A DNA stretch of 7,084 nt from an uncultured Myxococcales bacterium (GCA_913058025.1 CAJXPN010000220.1:1-7084), one strand, 5' to 3'. Counted from the first letter of the stretch, positions 1 through 6,201 are shown. Numbers and translations: made by a program. Notes: generated from the letters alone by a model not told the origin.

Positions 1-48
1 CGAGATTTCTGCCTGTCTCGTGGGCTCGGAGATGTGTATAAGAGACAG
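1..48. other. Illumina Nextera adapter with i7 barcode (artefact)
   Basis: Bases 1-6 (CGAGAT) match the end of the P7 flow-cell oligonucleotide. Bases 7-14 (TTCTGCCT) match the Nextera i7 index commonly listed as N703. Bases 15-48 match the complete 34-nt Nextera read-2 transposase end, starting GTCTCGTGGGCTCGG and ending in AGATGTGTATAAGAGACAG. The three parts occur in the exact order found in a sequencing library, so this is untrimmed adapter and not genome. Plus-strand frames that begin here translate to the well-known adapter peptide containing MCIRDR and should not be annotated. Genomic sequence starts at base 49. Confidence 0.98.
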
Positions 49-1707
49 GTCCACCAGGTTCACGGGGACGACCACGTCCTCGAAGGGGATCGACCAGGAG
101 CCTGTCAGCTCGTCGGTCTTCATCGACCCCTCGGCCTGCCCGAGCCTGAGCCAGCCGGGCTCGAGCACGTCCCCCACCGGCTCGCCGCGCCCGTTGGCGA
201 AGAAGATGCCGACCTCGAAGTCGCTCGGGAGGTCGCCTTCCTGCAGGTGCACGCCCCGGAGCTCGACGTCGAGGTCCACGCGATCGAACCGATCACCGCC
301 GACCGTCCTCGGGAGCACGACGACCGTCGGGTCCCCGTCGCCCTCGAGGTCGGCGTTGCCCTCGGGGTTGAGGAAGACCGTCTCCTTGAGTCGGATCGAG
401 GAGACGTTGGTCGAGTAGAGGATCGGGTGCGTGCCCGGGTTGGTCGGGTCCGGTGTGTTCTCGTAGTCGTTCAGGTCGAAGGTGTACTTGGTGTCGTAGC
501 TGTACCCGAGCATGTCCTCGTAGAACGAGAGCGCGGTGTCGGTCGCGTACGACTCACCGACGACGCCGGTGTAGGCGAACAGAGAGCCGCCGTCTCCCAT
601 GAACAGGTCGAAGCCGCTTAGTGGTAGGTCTTCGCCCGTCGAGCACGCCGAGAAGTTGACGAACGTGTCCTCGAGCGGCGCCGAGTTGAACTTCGGGTTC
701 GCGAGGTACTCGCTCGTCACCGCGATGAACGGCGTGTCGAGCTTCTCTGCAGGGCCGGGGTACCGAATGGGCACCACCGCGCACGCGAGGCCCTTCCTGA
801 GGCTGGCGTCGGTGTTGGAGTTCGCGAGCGCCTCGTCGAGGTCCGAGCATTCAGAGATGTAATCGTTTACGAGCTCGTCTTTGGTATACGTCTCGCTGTA
901 GTCGACGCGCTTCTTGCTGATCGTCAGGCTCGTCAGGAGCGCAGACACGCGCTTCTTGGTCGCGTTCACTTCTACTGTCTGCGTTCCATGCGAGACCACG
1001 TGAACGACGTCGTAGTCCTTGAAGTTGCGAAACGAGGAAGGACGAACCTCTCCTCCTCGCTGAACGGAGACGCTCGTGTACTGGGGGTCTCCTCGGAAGA
1101 GAGCCGCGACCTGGTCCGTCTCTCGTGCCCAGTAGCCTCCTTGGTTGTAATAAGGCGACAGGACCAAGACCTTCTTCTCGTTTCTACCGAACCCCTCTCG
1201 TGAGCCGTGGGCGATGAGCGCACCGGAGCGTGTACGCGCGCGTCCTCGACCAGCGCCCTCATCAGGTTCGAACAGCTCCGCGATCTCGTCCTCGGCCACG
1301 AGCTCCACCGACGGTGCGATGTCGGGTATGTCGCGATCGATTCTGATCCGAGGGACGCCCCCCTCGACCCACCACATCAAGGTCGTGCCGTCTGTGTACG
1401 TCGCACGCTGACCGCCGACGCCGTCGATGAGCTCGACGACCTCTTCGGGCGGGACGCCATCAACAAGCCGTGAAGACACGAACGCGTCGAGCTCGCGCGA
1501 ACGCTCGCGAATCCCCTCCGTCAACTCACCGCAAGAGAAGGCGTTGTCCTCACATGGTGAGTAGGGCGGGAGCCAGGCGGGCTCCTCATCGGGCACCTCG
1601 ACGACCTCGGGAGCCTCCAAGCACCCGCACGCGAGCGTGAACGCTGCCACGCCGATGGACAGGAGGAGGAGGAGCTTGTCGTGGGCGTTCATCGGAGTGC
1701 GCTTCAT
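49..1707 (-). CDS. B1: caspase-fold (CHAT/C25-like) peptidase lipoprotein, 3' end missing
   Basis: This is a paralogue of the 749-residue protein at 4830-2581. The first 553 codons are present; the frame stays open into the adapter, so about 200 C-terminal residues are missing for technical reasons. The start is ATG at 1707-1705, overlapping the upstream stop as ATGA, with GAGGAGGGG 5 nt upstream. Residues 11-29 form a hydrophobic export signal ending in a Cys-Gly-Cys lipobox region (C27 or C29). A Cys pair follows in PPYSPCEDNAFSCGELTE (C52, C59). The peptidase-like core starts near KKVLVLSPYY (178-187). The predicted catalytic His is H240 in DVVHVVSHG and the predicted Cys is C355 in NFSACSTG. 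C287 and C309 lie between them and are shared with the paralogue. Residues from about 430 onward look beta-rich and resemble the paralogue's C-terminal half. The dyad motifs are seen directly; proteolytic activity is inferred from the fold family. Confidence 0.85.
638..717. repeat. 80-bp perfect repeat, copy in B1
   Basis: This stretch is identical base for base to 3758-3837. It encodes the strand carrying the catalytic Cys and the preceding residues of B1. Synonymous positions are identical too, although the two genes differ at many synonymous and amino-acid positions on either side. This fits recent gene conversion or a very recent shared segment inside an older duplication. Confidence 0.9.
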
Positions 1708-2273
1708 CGGTACCCCTCCTCTGTGATGGTTCGGTCGTGGTCGTCTTCGCTGAAACCGTACTTCAGGAACGGCGGATCGACCTTGGCCCACGCGCCTCGA
1801 GCGCGCATGTGCGCGGCGATCTCTTCTGGAGATTTACCGTCCAGTTGCATCCCTTGCAGCACGCGGAACAGCTTACGCCTGGCGATGGAATGCTGCTCCG
1901 TCGACAGCTTCTCATGGTCGCGCCACTGCTCGGGCGTCAGTATCGGGACGTCGTGCGTCGCGTAGTTCAGGTACGCCTTCACCTCACCATCGAGGCGCTG
2001 CCTCTCCTCGGACTTCGGCGGCAACACGACGTCGTCGTCGAGGAACGGAGTCGTGAGCGGCAAGACCTCCTCGTTCACCTCGGGTTCGTCCGTGGAGGCC
2101 TCCTCACGTCGCGCTTCGGGCTCGGTGGGGGGCGCCGTGGTCGAACCCTCCCCACGGGCGGCCTCTCCCTTCTCCACGGCCGGAGCGGGCGTGGCCTCCT
2201 GGGGCGACGAGCTCTGGCAGGCGAAGGCCAGGAGCGCGAGGGACGCGATGAAGCATGCGCGAAAGTATGTCAT
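1704..2273 (-). CDS. A1: small lipoprotein partner of B1
   Basis: A 189-residue protein of no recognised family. Residues 1-19 (MTYFRACFIASLALLAFAC) are a lipoprotein signal ending at C19, followed by QSSSPQE. Residues about 24-75 form a low-complexity linker rich in Pro, Ala and Glu, typical of a tether. Residues about 90-189 are charged and probably helical, with a SPEEIAAH motif, then GAW near 160-162 and a C-terminal KYGF...EEGYR segment. No Cys occurs after the lipid-anchor Cys. The start has a GGAGGT site 9 nt upstream. The stop overlaps the B1 start as ATGA, so the two are probably translationally coupled. It is the same length as, and colinear with, A2 (5396-4827): signal and C-terminal domain are conserved while the linker is divergent. 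The lipoprotein call is firm; the role as partner, substrate or inhibitor of B1 is inferred only from gene order. Confidence 0.85.
   Translation of the reverse strand: MTYFRACFIASLALLAFACQSSSPQEATPAPAVEKGEAARGEGSTTAPPTEPEARREEASTDEPEVNEEVLPLTTPFLDDDVVLPPKSEERQRLDGEVKAYLNYATHDVPILTPEQWRDHEKLSTEQHSIARRKLFRVLQGMQLDGKSPEEIAAHMRARGAWAKVDPPFLKYGFSEDDHDRTITEEGYR
1713..1721 (-). promoter_or_regulatory. Ribosome binding site of B1
   Basis: On the minus strand GAGGAGGGG sits 5 nt before ATG at 1707, inside the last codons of the upstream lipoprotein gene. It supports the overlapping ATG over the later in-frame Met at residue 6. The second unit has an equivalent site at the same distance. Confidence 0.75.
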
Positions 2274-2282
2274 GTCGAGACG

Positions 2283-2288
2283 ACCTCC
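2283..2288 (-). promoter_or_regulatory. Ribosome binding site of A1
   Basis: GGAGGT on the minus strand, 9 nt before the ATG at 2273. It lies in a block shared with the second unit (CGAACCGACTCGGAGGTCGT), with the same spacing, which fixes this start. Confidence 0.8.
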
Positions 2289-2356
2289 GAGTCGGTTCGC
2301 TCAGCAGGGTGACGTGACGTGGCGTTGCCCCCTGAGTTTCGTGGTGTCGAGGCCCT

Positions 2357-2385
2357 ACTCTGCACGACCGCGCCGGGGGATTCAA
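2357..2385 (-). promoter_or_regulatory. Candidate sigma70-type promoter of A1-B1
   Basis: Read on the minus strand, TTGAAT (2385-2380) is followed by a 17-nt spacer and CAGAGT (2362-2357). The -35 hexamer is good and the -10 is poor (3 of 6). The case rests mainly on the second unit having the same arrangement with identical spacing (TTGAAT, 17 nt, CAGAAT) at the same distance from its A gene. The implied 5' leader is about 75 nt. No transcript data are available, so the call is tentative. Confidence 0.5.
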
Positions 2386-2496
2386 CCTCGCCCCGGGGCC
2401 ACACGCGCCGCGACCAAGAGTCGCTCCAAGGGGAGCCCTTGGGCCCCTGGAGGGCGCGCATGTAGAGCGCATAGTGTGACGAGGGGTCGGGGCCGC

Positions 2497-2523
2497 GGGC
2501 CCGTAGGCGAGCCTACAGGGCCT
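2497..2523 (-). terminator. Strong hairpin downstream of B2, possible terminator
   Basis: A perfect 6-bp inverted repeat GTAGGC-GA-GCCTAC (2503-2516) extends outward through GGGCCC/GGGCCT with one bulged base, giving about 12 paired positions. It lies about 60 nt past the B2 stop and before the A1 promoter. No T-run follows on the minus strand, so it is not a canonical intrinsic terminator. It may be a transcript-end or stabilising structure separating the two operons. Confidence 0.45.
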
Positions 2524-2580
2524 CCTGGGGGCAGGCGCCTACCGGGCGGGCCTCGCCGGGGGGCTCAGTAGGGCGCGCCG

Positions 2581-4830
2581 TCAGTCGACGTAGAAGTAGC
2601 AGCTGGTCCTGGGCTCGGCGTCGCCGACCTCGGCGGAGATGAAGTCGAGCGTGAGGTCGATGTTGGGGCGGACGTCGGTGGCGTTGGCGGCAGAGACCAG
2701 CCCCTCGACCTTGCCCACGACGCGGTTGGTCCCTGGCAACCTGCGCACGCTGAGGGTGGTGTCCGACTCGAACGTGGAGCCGTCCGCGAGGCTGATCTCA
2801 CCGGCGAGGTAGTATGCGGTGTCGCCGTAGGTCACCGTGGCGCTGTTGCCCGAGTCCTCGTCCATTGTGATCGTGGTCCACTCCGTGCCCAGGCTCCCCA
2901 GGTCCACCCCCGAGACGATGATGACCGCGCTCGGGTAGACGCGCTCGGTCTGCTCGCCGTCCGCGTCGAACTCGGCGCGGCCGACGTTGATCGTCCACAC
3001 GGGGCCGAAGCCCGTGACGGTGACCTCGTTGGCCAGGAGCTCCTTTGGGCCGCCGTCGACGGCCAGCGTCGCAGTGGGGCAGTTCGGGTCCCGCGCGTCG
3101 AGCGTGTATGAGGTCTGGCTGGTACCGCCCTCGGGGAGTCGCGCCTGAACCGCGATCCGTACGGTGCGCTCCTTGGCCATATCGACCGGGAACTTCACGT
3201 CCTTGAAGGGGACCGACCACGCGCCCGCGCCCTCGTCGAGCTTCATCGACTCTTCCTGAGCAGGCGACAACCAACCAGGTTCGAGCACGTCTCCTGTGGG
3301 CTCCCCTTGCCCGTCAGCCAGGAAGACGCCGACCTGATAGTCGCTCAACAGCTCCCCTTCACGCAGGCGAACGCCGCGCAGCTCGACCTCGAGGTCGAGA
3401 CGATCGAACCGTTCGCCATCGAAGGTGCTCGGCAGAACCTCGACCCTCGGGTTCGCGACGCCCTCGAGGTCCACGTCGCCACCCGGCTTGAGCAACACCG
3501 TCTCCTTCAGGCGGATCGACGAGTTGTCAGGTGAGTAGAGGACCGGGTAGGTCCCGGCAGTGAAGTCATCCTCCAGATCACCGAGGCCCAGCTCGTCGAA
3601 GACGTACTTGGTGTCGTAGTTGCCCTCGATCATGTCCTGATAGAACAAGCCCGACGTCTGCGTCGCGAACGACTCGCTGACCAAGCCCGTGTAGGCGAAG
3701 ACCGAGCCGCCGTCCCCCATGAAGAGGTCGAACCCGCTCAGCGAGAGGTCTTCCCCAGTCGAGCACGCCGAGAAGTTGACGAACGTGTCCTCGAGCGGCG
3801 CCGAGTTGAACTTCGGGTTCGCGAGGTACTCGCTCGTGATCGCCAGGACGGGTGTACTCATCTTTTCTGTCGCGCCGGGATACTTCATGCCGACATACGC
3901 ACACGCGAGGCCCTTCAAGGTCGAAGGGTCGGCGCCCGCGGCGATCGCCTGCGCGACGTACCCATCCAGGTCCTCACACTTCCCCAGGATGTCTTCCTCG
4001 AACTCGTCTTTGGTGTAAGACCTCCCCTTCTCCGGCGCGCGCTTGTTGAGCATGAAGGTCGTGAGCACCGCCGACATGCGCTCACGGCCCACCGCCGTCT
4101 CGAGCGTCTGCGTGCCGTGCGAGATGATGTGGATCACGTCGAACTCTCGAAACGAACGAAACACCGACGCAGTGACCGTGTCCCCCTCGAGGGAGAACGT
4201 GTTGTCCGCGTACTGCTCGTCCTCGTTGAAGAGATCGAGCAGGTCGTCGGTCTCCTGCTCCCAGAGCCGCCCATAGAAGTAGAACGGGGACAGGATGAGG
4301 ACCTTCTTCGTGTTCCTCTCGAACCCGTCGCGTGAGCCATGGGCCGAGAGCCCGCTCGCCCGGGTCGACATGGACCCACTCCGGATCGAGCTCTCGTCGG
4401 AGGCAAAGAACGCGTCGAGATCGCTCAGAGCCGTCGCGTCCTCCGGGACCACGAGCTCGGGGAGCGAGCGTGTCCAGAGGATCCTCGGGATGCCACCGTC
4501 GACCCACCACATCAGCATGTCGCCAGTGACCGACGCGTTCTGCCCTTCGACGCCTCGGACAGTCTGCGCGAGTTCCTCGAGGTCGCCCCCGGCTTCGAGC
4601 GCCTCTTCGACGATCCCATCGAGGACGCCCGAGCGCGCGATGGCGTCCTCGGTCAGCTCACCGCATGAGAACGCGTTGTCTTCACAAGGTGAGTAGGGGG
4701 GCACCCAGACCCGACGCTCTTCTTCCTCCGGTTCCTCCACGGTGCCTTGTGTATCGGAGCACCCGCAGGTGAGCGCGAGGGCAATCAAGAGGCCCGCGGC
4801 GATGCCATGTCCCCTGTCTCGCATGCTCAT
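2581..4830 (-). CDS. B2: caspase-fold (CHAT/C25-like) peptidase lipoprotein, complete
   Basis: A 749-residue complete protein. The ATG at 4830 overlaps the A2 stop as ATGA, with GGAGGGG 5 nt upstream. Residues 10-24 are a hydrophobic signal ending LALTCGC, so it is probably lipid-anchored at C22 or C24. An acidic linker (31-40) is followed by PPYSPCEDNAFSCGELTE with C49 and C56. A helical region and the LMWWVDGGIPRI motif (about 106-116) precede the peptidase-like domain: first strand KKVLILSP (175-182), predicted catalytic His H238 in FDVIHIISHG, predicted Cys C356 in VNFSACSTG, then a strand GSVFAYTG (375-382). This order is that of clan CD peptidases such as CHAT and C25 (gingipain-type) domains. 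The His-Cys interval of 118 residues is much longer than usual and holds C285 and C310. Residues about 436-749 are beta-rich without a recognised domain. It probably acts outside the cytoplasm. Activity and substrate are unknown; an inactive or adhesin-like role cannot be excluded. Confidence 0.85.
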   Translation of the reverse strand: MSMRDRGHGIAAGLLIALALTCGCSDTQGTVEEPEEEERRVWVPPYSPCEDNAFSCGELTEDAIARSGVLDGIVEEALEAGGDLEELAQTVRGVEGQNASVTGDMLMWWVDGGIPRILWTRSLPELVVPEDATALSDLDAFFASDESSIRSGSMSTRASGLSAHGSRDGFERNTKKVLILSPFYFYGRLWEQETDDLLDLFNEDEQYADNTFSLEGDTVTASVFRSFREFDVIHIISHGTQTLETAVGRERMSAVLTTFMLNKRAPEKGRSYTKDEFEEDILGKCEDLDGYVAQAIAAGADPSTLKGLACAYVGMKYPGATEKMSTPVLAITSEYLANPKFNSAPLEDTFVNFSACSTGEDLSLSGFDLFMGDGGSVFAYTGLVSESFATQTSGLFYQDMIEGNYDTKYVFDELGLGDLEDDFTAGTYPVLYSPDNSSIRLKETVLLKPGGDVDLEGVANPRVEVLPSTFDGERFDRLDLEVELRGVRLREGELLSDYQVGVFLADGQGEPTGDVLEPGWLSPAQEESMKLDEGAGAWSVPFKDVKFPVDMAKERTVRIAVQARLPEGGTSQTSYTLDARDPNCPTATLAVDGGPKELLANEVTVTGFGPVWTINVGRAEFDADGEQTERVYPSAVIIVSGVDLGSLGTEWTTITMDEDSGNSATVTYGDTAYYLAGEISLADGSTFESDTTLSVRRLPGTNRVVGKVEGLVSAANATDVRPNIDLTLDFISAEVGDAEPRTSCYFYVD
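3758..3837. repeat. 80-bp perfect repeat, copy in B2
   Basis: Identical to 638-717, at an offset of 3120 bases. It covers the codons up to and including catalytic C356 (codon at 3765-3763). The surrounding 45-residue segment (T332-S376) differs from B1 by a single residue. Confidence 0.9.
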
Positions 4831-5396
4831 CTCAACCCCTCCACCATGATCATCTCACGGACGTGTTCTTCGTTGAAACCCCACCTCACCTTCGTCGGTG
4901 TCACGTCGACCCAGGCTCCCAGCCCTCGAAGATGAGCGGCGATCTGTTCGGGCGTCTTCTTGTCGTACTTCATCTCCCGCGCGGCGGCGCCCAGCTTCGC
5001 CAACGCGAGCTTGATCTCGTCCCTCGTCAGCGTCTCGGGATGAGCCAGCTGCTCCTGCGTGATGACGCGTACGACGTGCGTCTCGTACTTTCTGTACTTG
5101 TCGATTTCGGCACGGCGCGCCTTCCTTTGTGGGGTCTCGCTCTCTGCCCTCACCTTGGCGGTGACTCCCTCGCCAAATATCGCGTCCAACGGATACTCTT
5201 CGCCTGTCGCTACGTCTTCAGGTCCCTCATCGGCCACAGGGGGTGGGTCTGCATGTGGGCTTTTTGCCTCGATTTTGTTGGGCTGGGCCGCCTTGTCCAC
5301 AGACGGAGCGGGCGCGTCCTCCTGGGGCGAAGAGCTCTGACACGCGAACGTGAAGAGCGCGAGGGACGCGATGAGGCATGCGCGGACGTGTGTCAT
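4827..5396 (-). CDS. A2: small lipoprotein partner of B2
   Basis: A 189-residue paralogue of A1, colinear with it over its whole length. The signal peptide MTHVRACLIASLALFTFAC ends at the lipobox Cys C19 and is followed by the same QSSSPQE. Residues about 24-85 are a Pro/Ala/Glu/Lys-rich linker with little resemblance to A1. Residues about 88-189 form a charged, probably helical domain: RKARRAEIDKYRKYETH, then TPEQIAAHLRGLGAW (148-162), then a conserved end RWGFNEEH...VEGLR. There is no Cys after the anchor. GGAGGT lies 9 nt upstream of ATG. The stop shares ATGA with the B2 start, indicating coupled translation. No enzyme motif is visible. The constant pairing with the peptidase gene suggests a chaperone, inhibitor, substrate or docking role, which is inference. 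Confidence 0.85.
   Translation of the reverse strand: MTHVRACLIASLALFTFACQSSSPQEDAPAPSVDKAAQPNKIEAKSPHADPPPVADEGPEDVATGEEYPLDAIFGEGVTAKVRAESETPQRKARRAEIDKYRKYETHVVRVITQEQLAHPETLTRDEIKLALAKLGAAAREMKYDKKTPEQIAAHLRGLGAWVDVTPTKVRWGFNEEHVREMIMVEGLR
4836..4842 (-). promoter_or_regulatory. Ribosome binding site of B2
   Basis: GGAGGGG on the minus strand, 5 nt before ATG at 4830 and within the end of A2. An ATG two codons later would be spaced 11 nt away. The ATGA overlap shared with unit 1 favours the first Met. Confidence 0.7.
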
Positions 5397-5405
5397 GTCT
5401 AGACG

Positions 5406-5411
5406 ACCTCC
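5406..5411 (-). promoter_or_regulatory. Ribosome binding site of A2
   Basis: GGAGGT on the minus strand, 9 nt before ATG at 5396, in the leader block shared with unit 1. Confidence 0.8.
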
Positions 5412-5478
5412 GAGTCGGTTCGTTCAGGCAGAGAGGCGTGACGTGGCGCTTCCCCCTGAGTTGTGGTGTCGAGGGTCG

Positions 5479-5507
5479 ATTCTGCACGACCGCTGCGAAC
5501 GATTCAA
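5479..5507 (-). promoter_or_regulatory. Candidate sigma70-type promoter of A2-B2
   Basis: Minus-strand TTGAAT (5507-5502), 17-nt spacer, CAGAAT (5484-5479; 4 of 6 to consensus). The sequence GCGGTCGTGCAGA spanning the spacer and -10 is the same in unit 1, while flanking bases differ, which suggests selection on this element. The predicted leader is about 75 nt. Confidence 0.55.
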
Positions 5508-5665
5508 CCTCGTCATGAGCCTCACGCGCCGCGGCCTGAGGCGGTCCGGGGCATCCTGGTCCGCCACGTTCAGCGCGCATGCAACGGTTTGGGATCGCGC
5601 CCGCGGCCCGCAGGATCACCTCGGCTTCGGCAGCAGCCACCCAAGCGCGTGACCGACCCATCCTC

Positions 5666-6172
5666 CTACGGGAGCGCCTCTCGAGGCTCCGGCGCGTGAC
5701 GCAACGCGAGGTCGTTGAGGTGGCCCAACAGCGCCCACTTCCCGGCCTGGTATTGGAAGTCGAAGCCCTTTCGCTCATCGAGGGTCACGCCGTCGACCCG
5801 TAGGGTGGGATTGCACCTGGAGTGCGCTCGACTCATGTCCCGAGGAGACGTCGACACCGCGCGTACATGCGCGCGGACTTCGTCGGCTTCGTCGGCGGTG
5901 ATGCGCGCGTCGACGCTGACCTCGTTACAGGATATGCCGAAGGGGTCACACTCGTCCTTACCCCTCGGGGGTTGCCAGACGGACGCGACGAGCGCGCGCG
6001 TCTCGAGGTTCAGGCTCAGGTCGATCAGGCCCGGCGCAAGGCACCCGTCGTTCCCGGAAACCGAGACCGAGCTCACCTCACCGAGGAACGCCAAGGGACC
6101 CTCGGCTGACGAGGGACCCTCGCATCCAGCGAACAACGAGAGGCAGGAACAGGCCAGCGCGAGTCGTCTCAT
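5666..6172 (-). CDS. Lipoprotein of unknown function
   Basis: A 168-residue protein when started at ATG 6172, which has GGAGGT 7 nt upstream and immediately begins a lipoprotein signal, MRRLALACSCLSLFAGC, with C17 as anchor. A longer frame opens at 6223, but its first 17 residues (MPVRVLEWAD...) are not signal-like and lack a ribosome site, so the shorter start is preferred. The mature part has four further Cys (44, 75, 82, 120), two of them in ECDPFGISCNE, which could form two disulfides outside the cytoplasm. Segments such as LIDLSLNLETRALVASVWQP suggest beta structure. The C-terminal part contains TLRVDGVTLDERKGFDFQYQAGKW. It is not related to A or B by visible sequence and is separated from A2 by about 270 nt, so it is probably an independent unit. 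I do not recognise the family. Confidence 0.75.
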   Translation of the reverse strand: MRRLALACSCLSLFAGCEGPSSAEGPLAFLGEVSSVSVSGNDGCLAPGLIDLSLNLETRALVASVWQPPRGKDECDPFGISCNEVSVDARITADEADEVRAHVRAVSTSPRDMSRAHSRCNPTLRVDGVTLDERKGFDFQYQAGKWALLGHLNDLALRHAPEPREALP

Positions 6173-6179
6173 TCGACGG

Positions 6180-6185
6180 ACCTCC
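6180..6185 (-). promoter_or_regulatory. Ribosome binding site deciding the 6172 start
   Basis: GGAGGT on the minus strand, 7 nt before ATG at 6172. It is the only good site near the alternative starts (6223, 6187, 6172). Confidence 0.75.
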
Positions 6186-6201
6186 ATGTGTGTATCCGCC
6201 C

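Larger units (their letters stand above)
49..2462 (-). repeat. Tandem duplication, unit 1 (A1-B1 with promoter)
   Basis: Direct-repeat copy with the same gene order, orientation, ATGA overlap, ribosome sites, promoter spacing and A-gene length as 2581-5582. Offsets between matching landmarks are 3120-3123 bases across promoter, A start, B start and catalytic Cys, so few net indels have accumulated between those points. The left end is lost at the adapter junction. Confidence 0.9.
2274..2580. other. Intergenic region between unit 2 and unit 1
   Basis: About 300 bases without a gene, between the B2 stop and the A1 start. The half next to A1 (to about 2462) is the duplicated upstream region: it aligns with 5397-5582 and shares the leader, promoter-like hexamers, CACGCGCCGCG and GCGCGCATG. 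The remainder (2463-2580) is unique and very G/C-rich, and contains a strong hairpin at 2497-2523. Open frames crossing this region in either orientation are antisense or out-of-frame shadows of the A gene. Confidence 0.7.
2581..5582 (-). repeat. Tandem duplication, unit 2 (A2-B2 with promoter)
   Basis: The complete copy. The right boundary is approximate, where similarity to unit 1 fades after GCGCGCATG at about 5581. The left boundary is taken as the B2 stop because the matching B1 end is missing. No transposase or flanking inverted repeats are seen, so duplication by recombination or replication slippage is more likely than transposition. Confidence 0.8.
5397..5665. other. Intergenic region upstream of A2
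   Basis: It contains the A2 leader and promoter (5397-5507). Weaker similarity to the unit 1 upstream region continues to about 5582 (shared CACGCGCCGCG and GCGCGCATG). Beyond that, up to the stop of the next lipoprotein gene at 5666, the sequence is unique and I see no clear gene or terminator. Confidence 0.6.

Noticed and set aside
20..621. Plus-strand open frames starting at bases 20 and 34
   Set aside because: They start inside the Nextera adapter and continue antisense to B1; the initial peptide is the classic adapter translation.
972..1262. Possible frameshift in B1, since another minus-strand frame is open here
   Set aside because: Codon-by-codon reading from 1707 to 49 is uninterrupted and matches B2 throughout (AHGSREGF..., KKVLVLSP..., VVSHGTQ), so no frameshift exists.
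1737..2312. 191-residue plus-strand frame antisense to A1
   Set aside because: Arg/Leu/Gly-rich shadow typical of high-GC antisense frames; no ribosome site, and A1 on the other strand has a clear signal peptide and a paralogue.
2565..2576. TCAGTAGGGC shared by the region after B2 and the end of the SMP-30-family gene (6464)
   Set aside because: Too short and in unrelated contexts; treated as coincidence in G/C-rich sequence.
5227..5778. Minus-strand alternative frame overlapping A2 and its leader, with a counterpart at 2104-2472 sharing NEPTRRSSRH-like sequence
   Set aside because: The shared peptide arises because the leader and signal-peptide DNA are duplicated. The two frames start at unrelated positions without ribosome sites and are Arg/Pro-rich.
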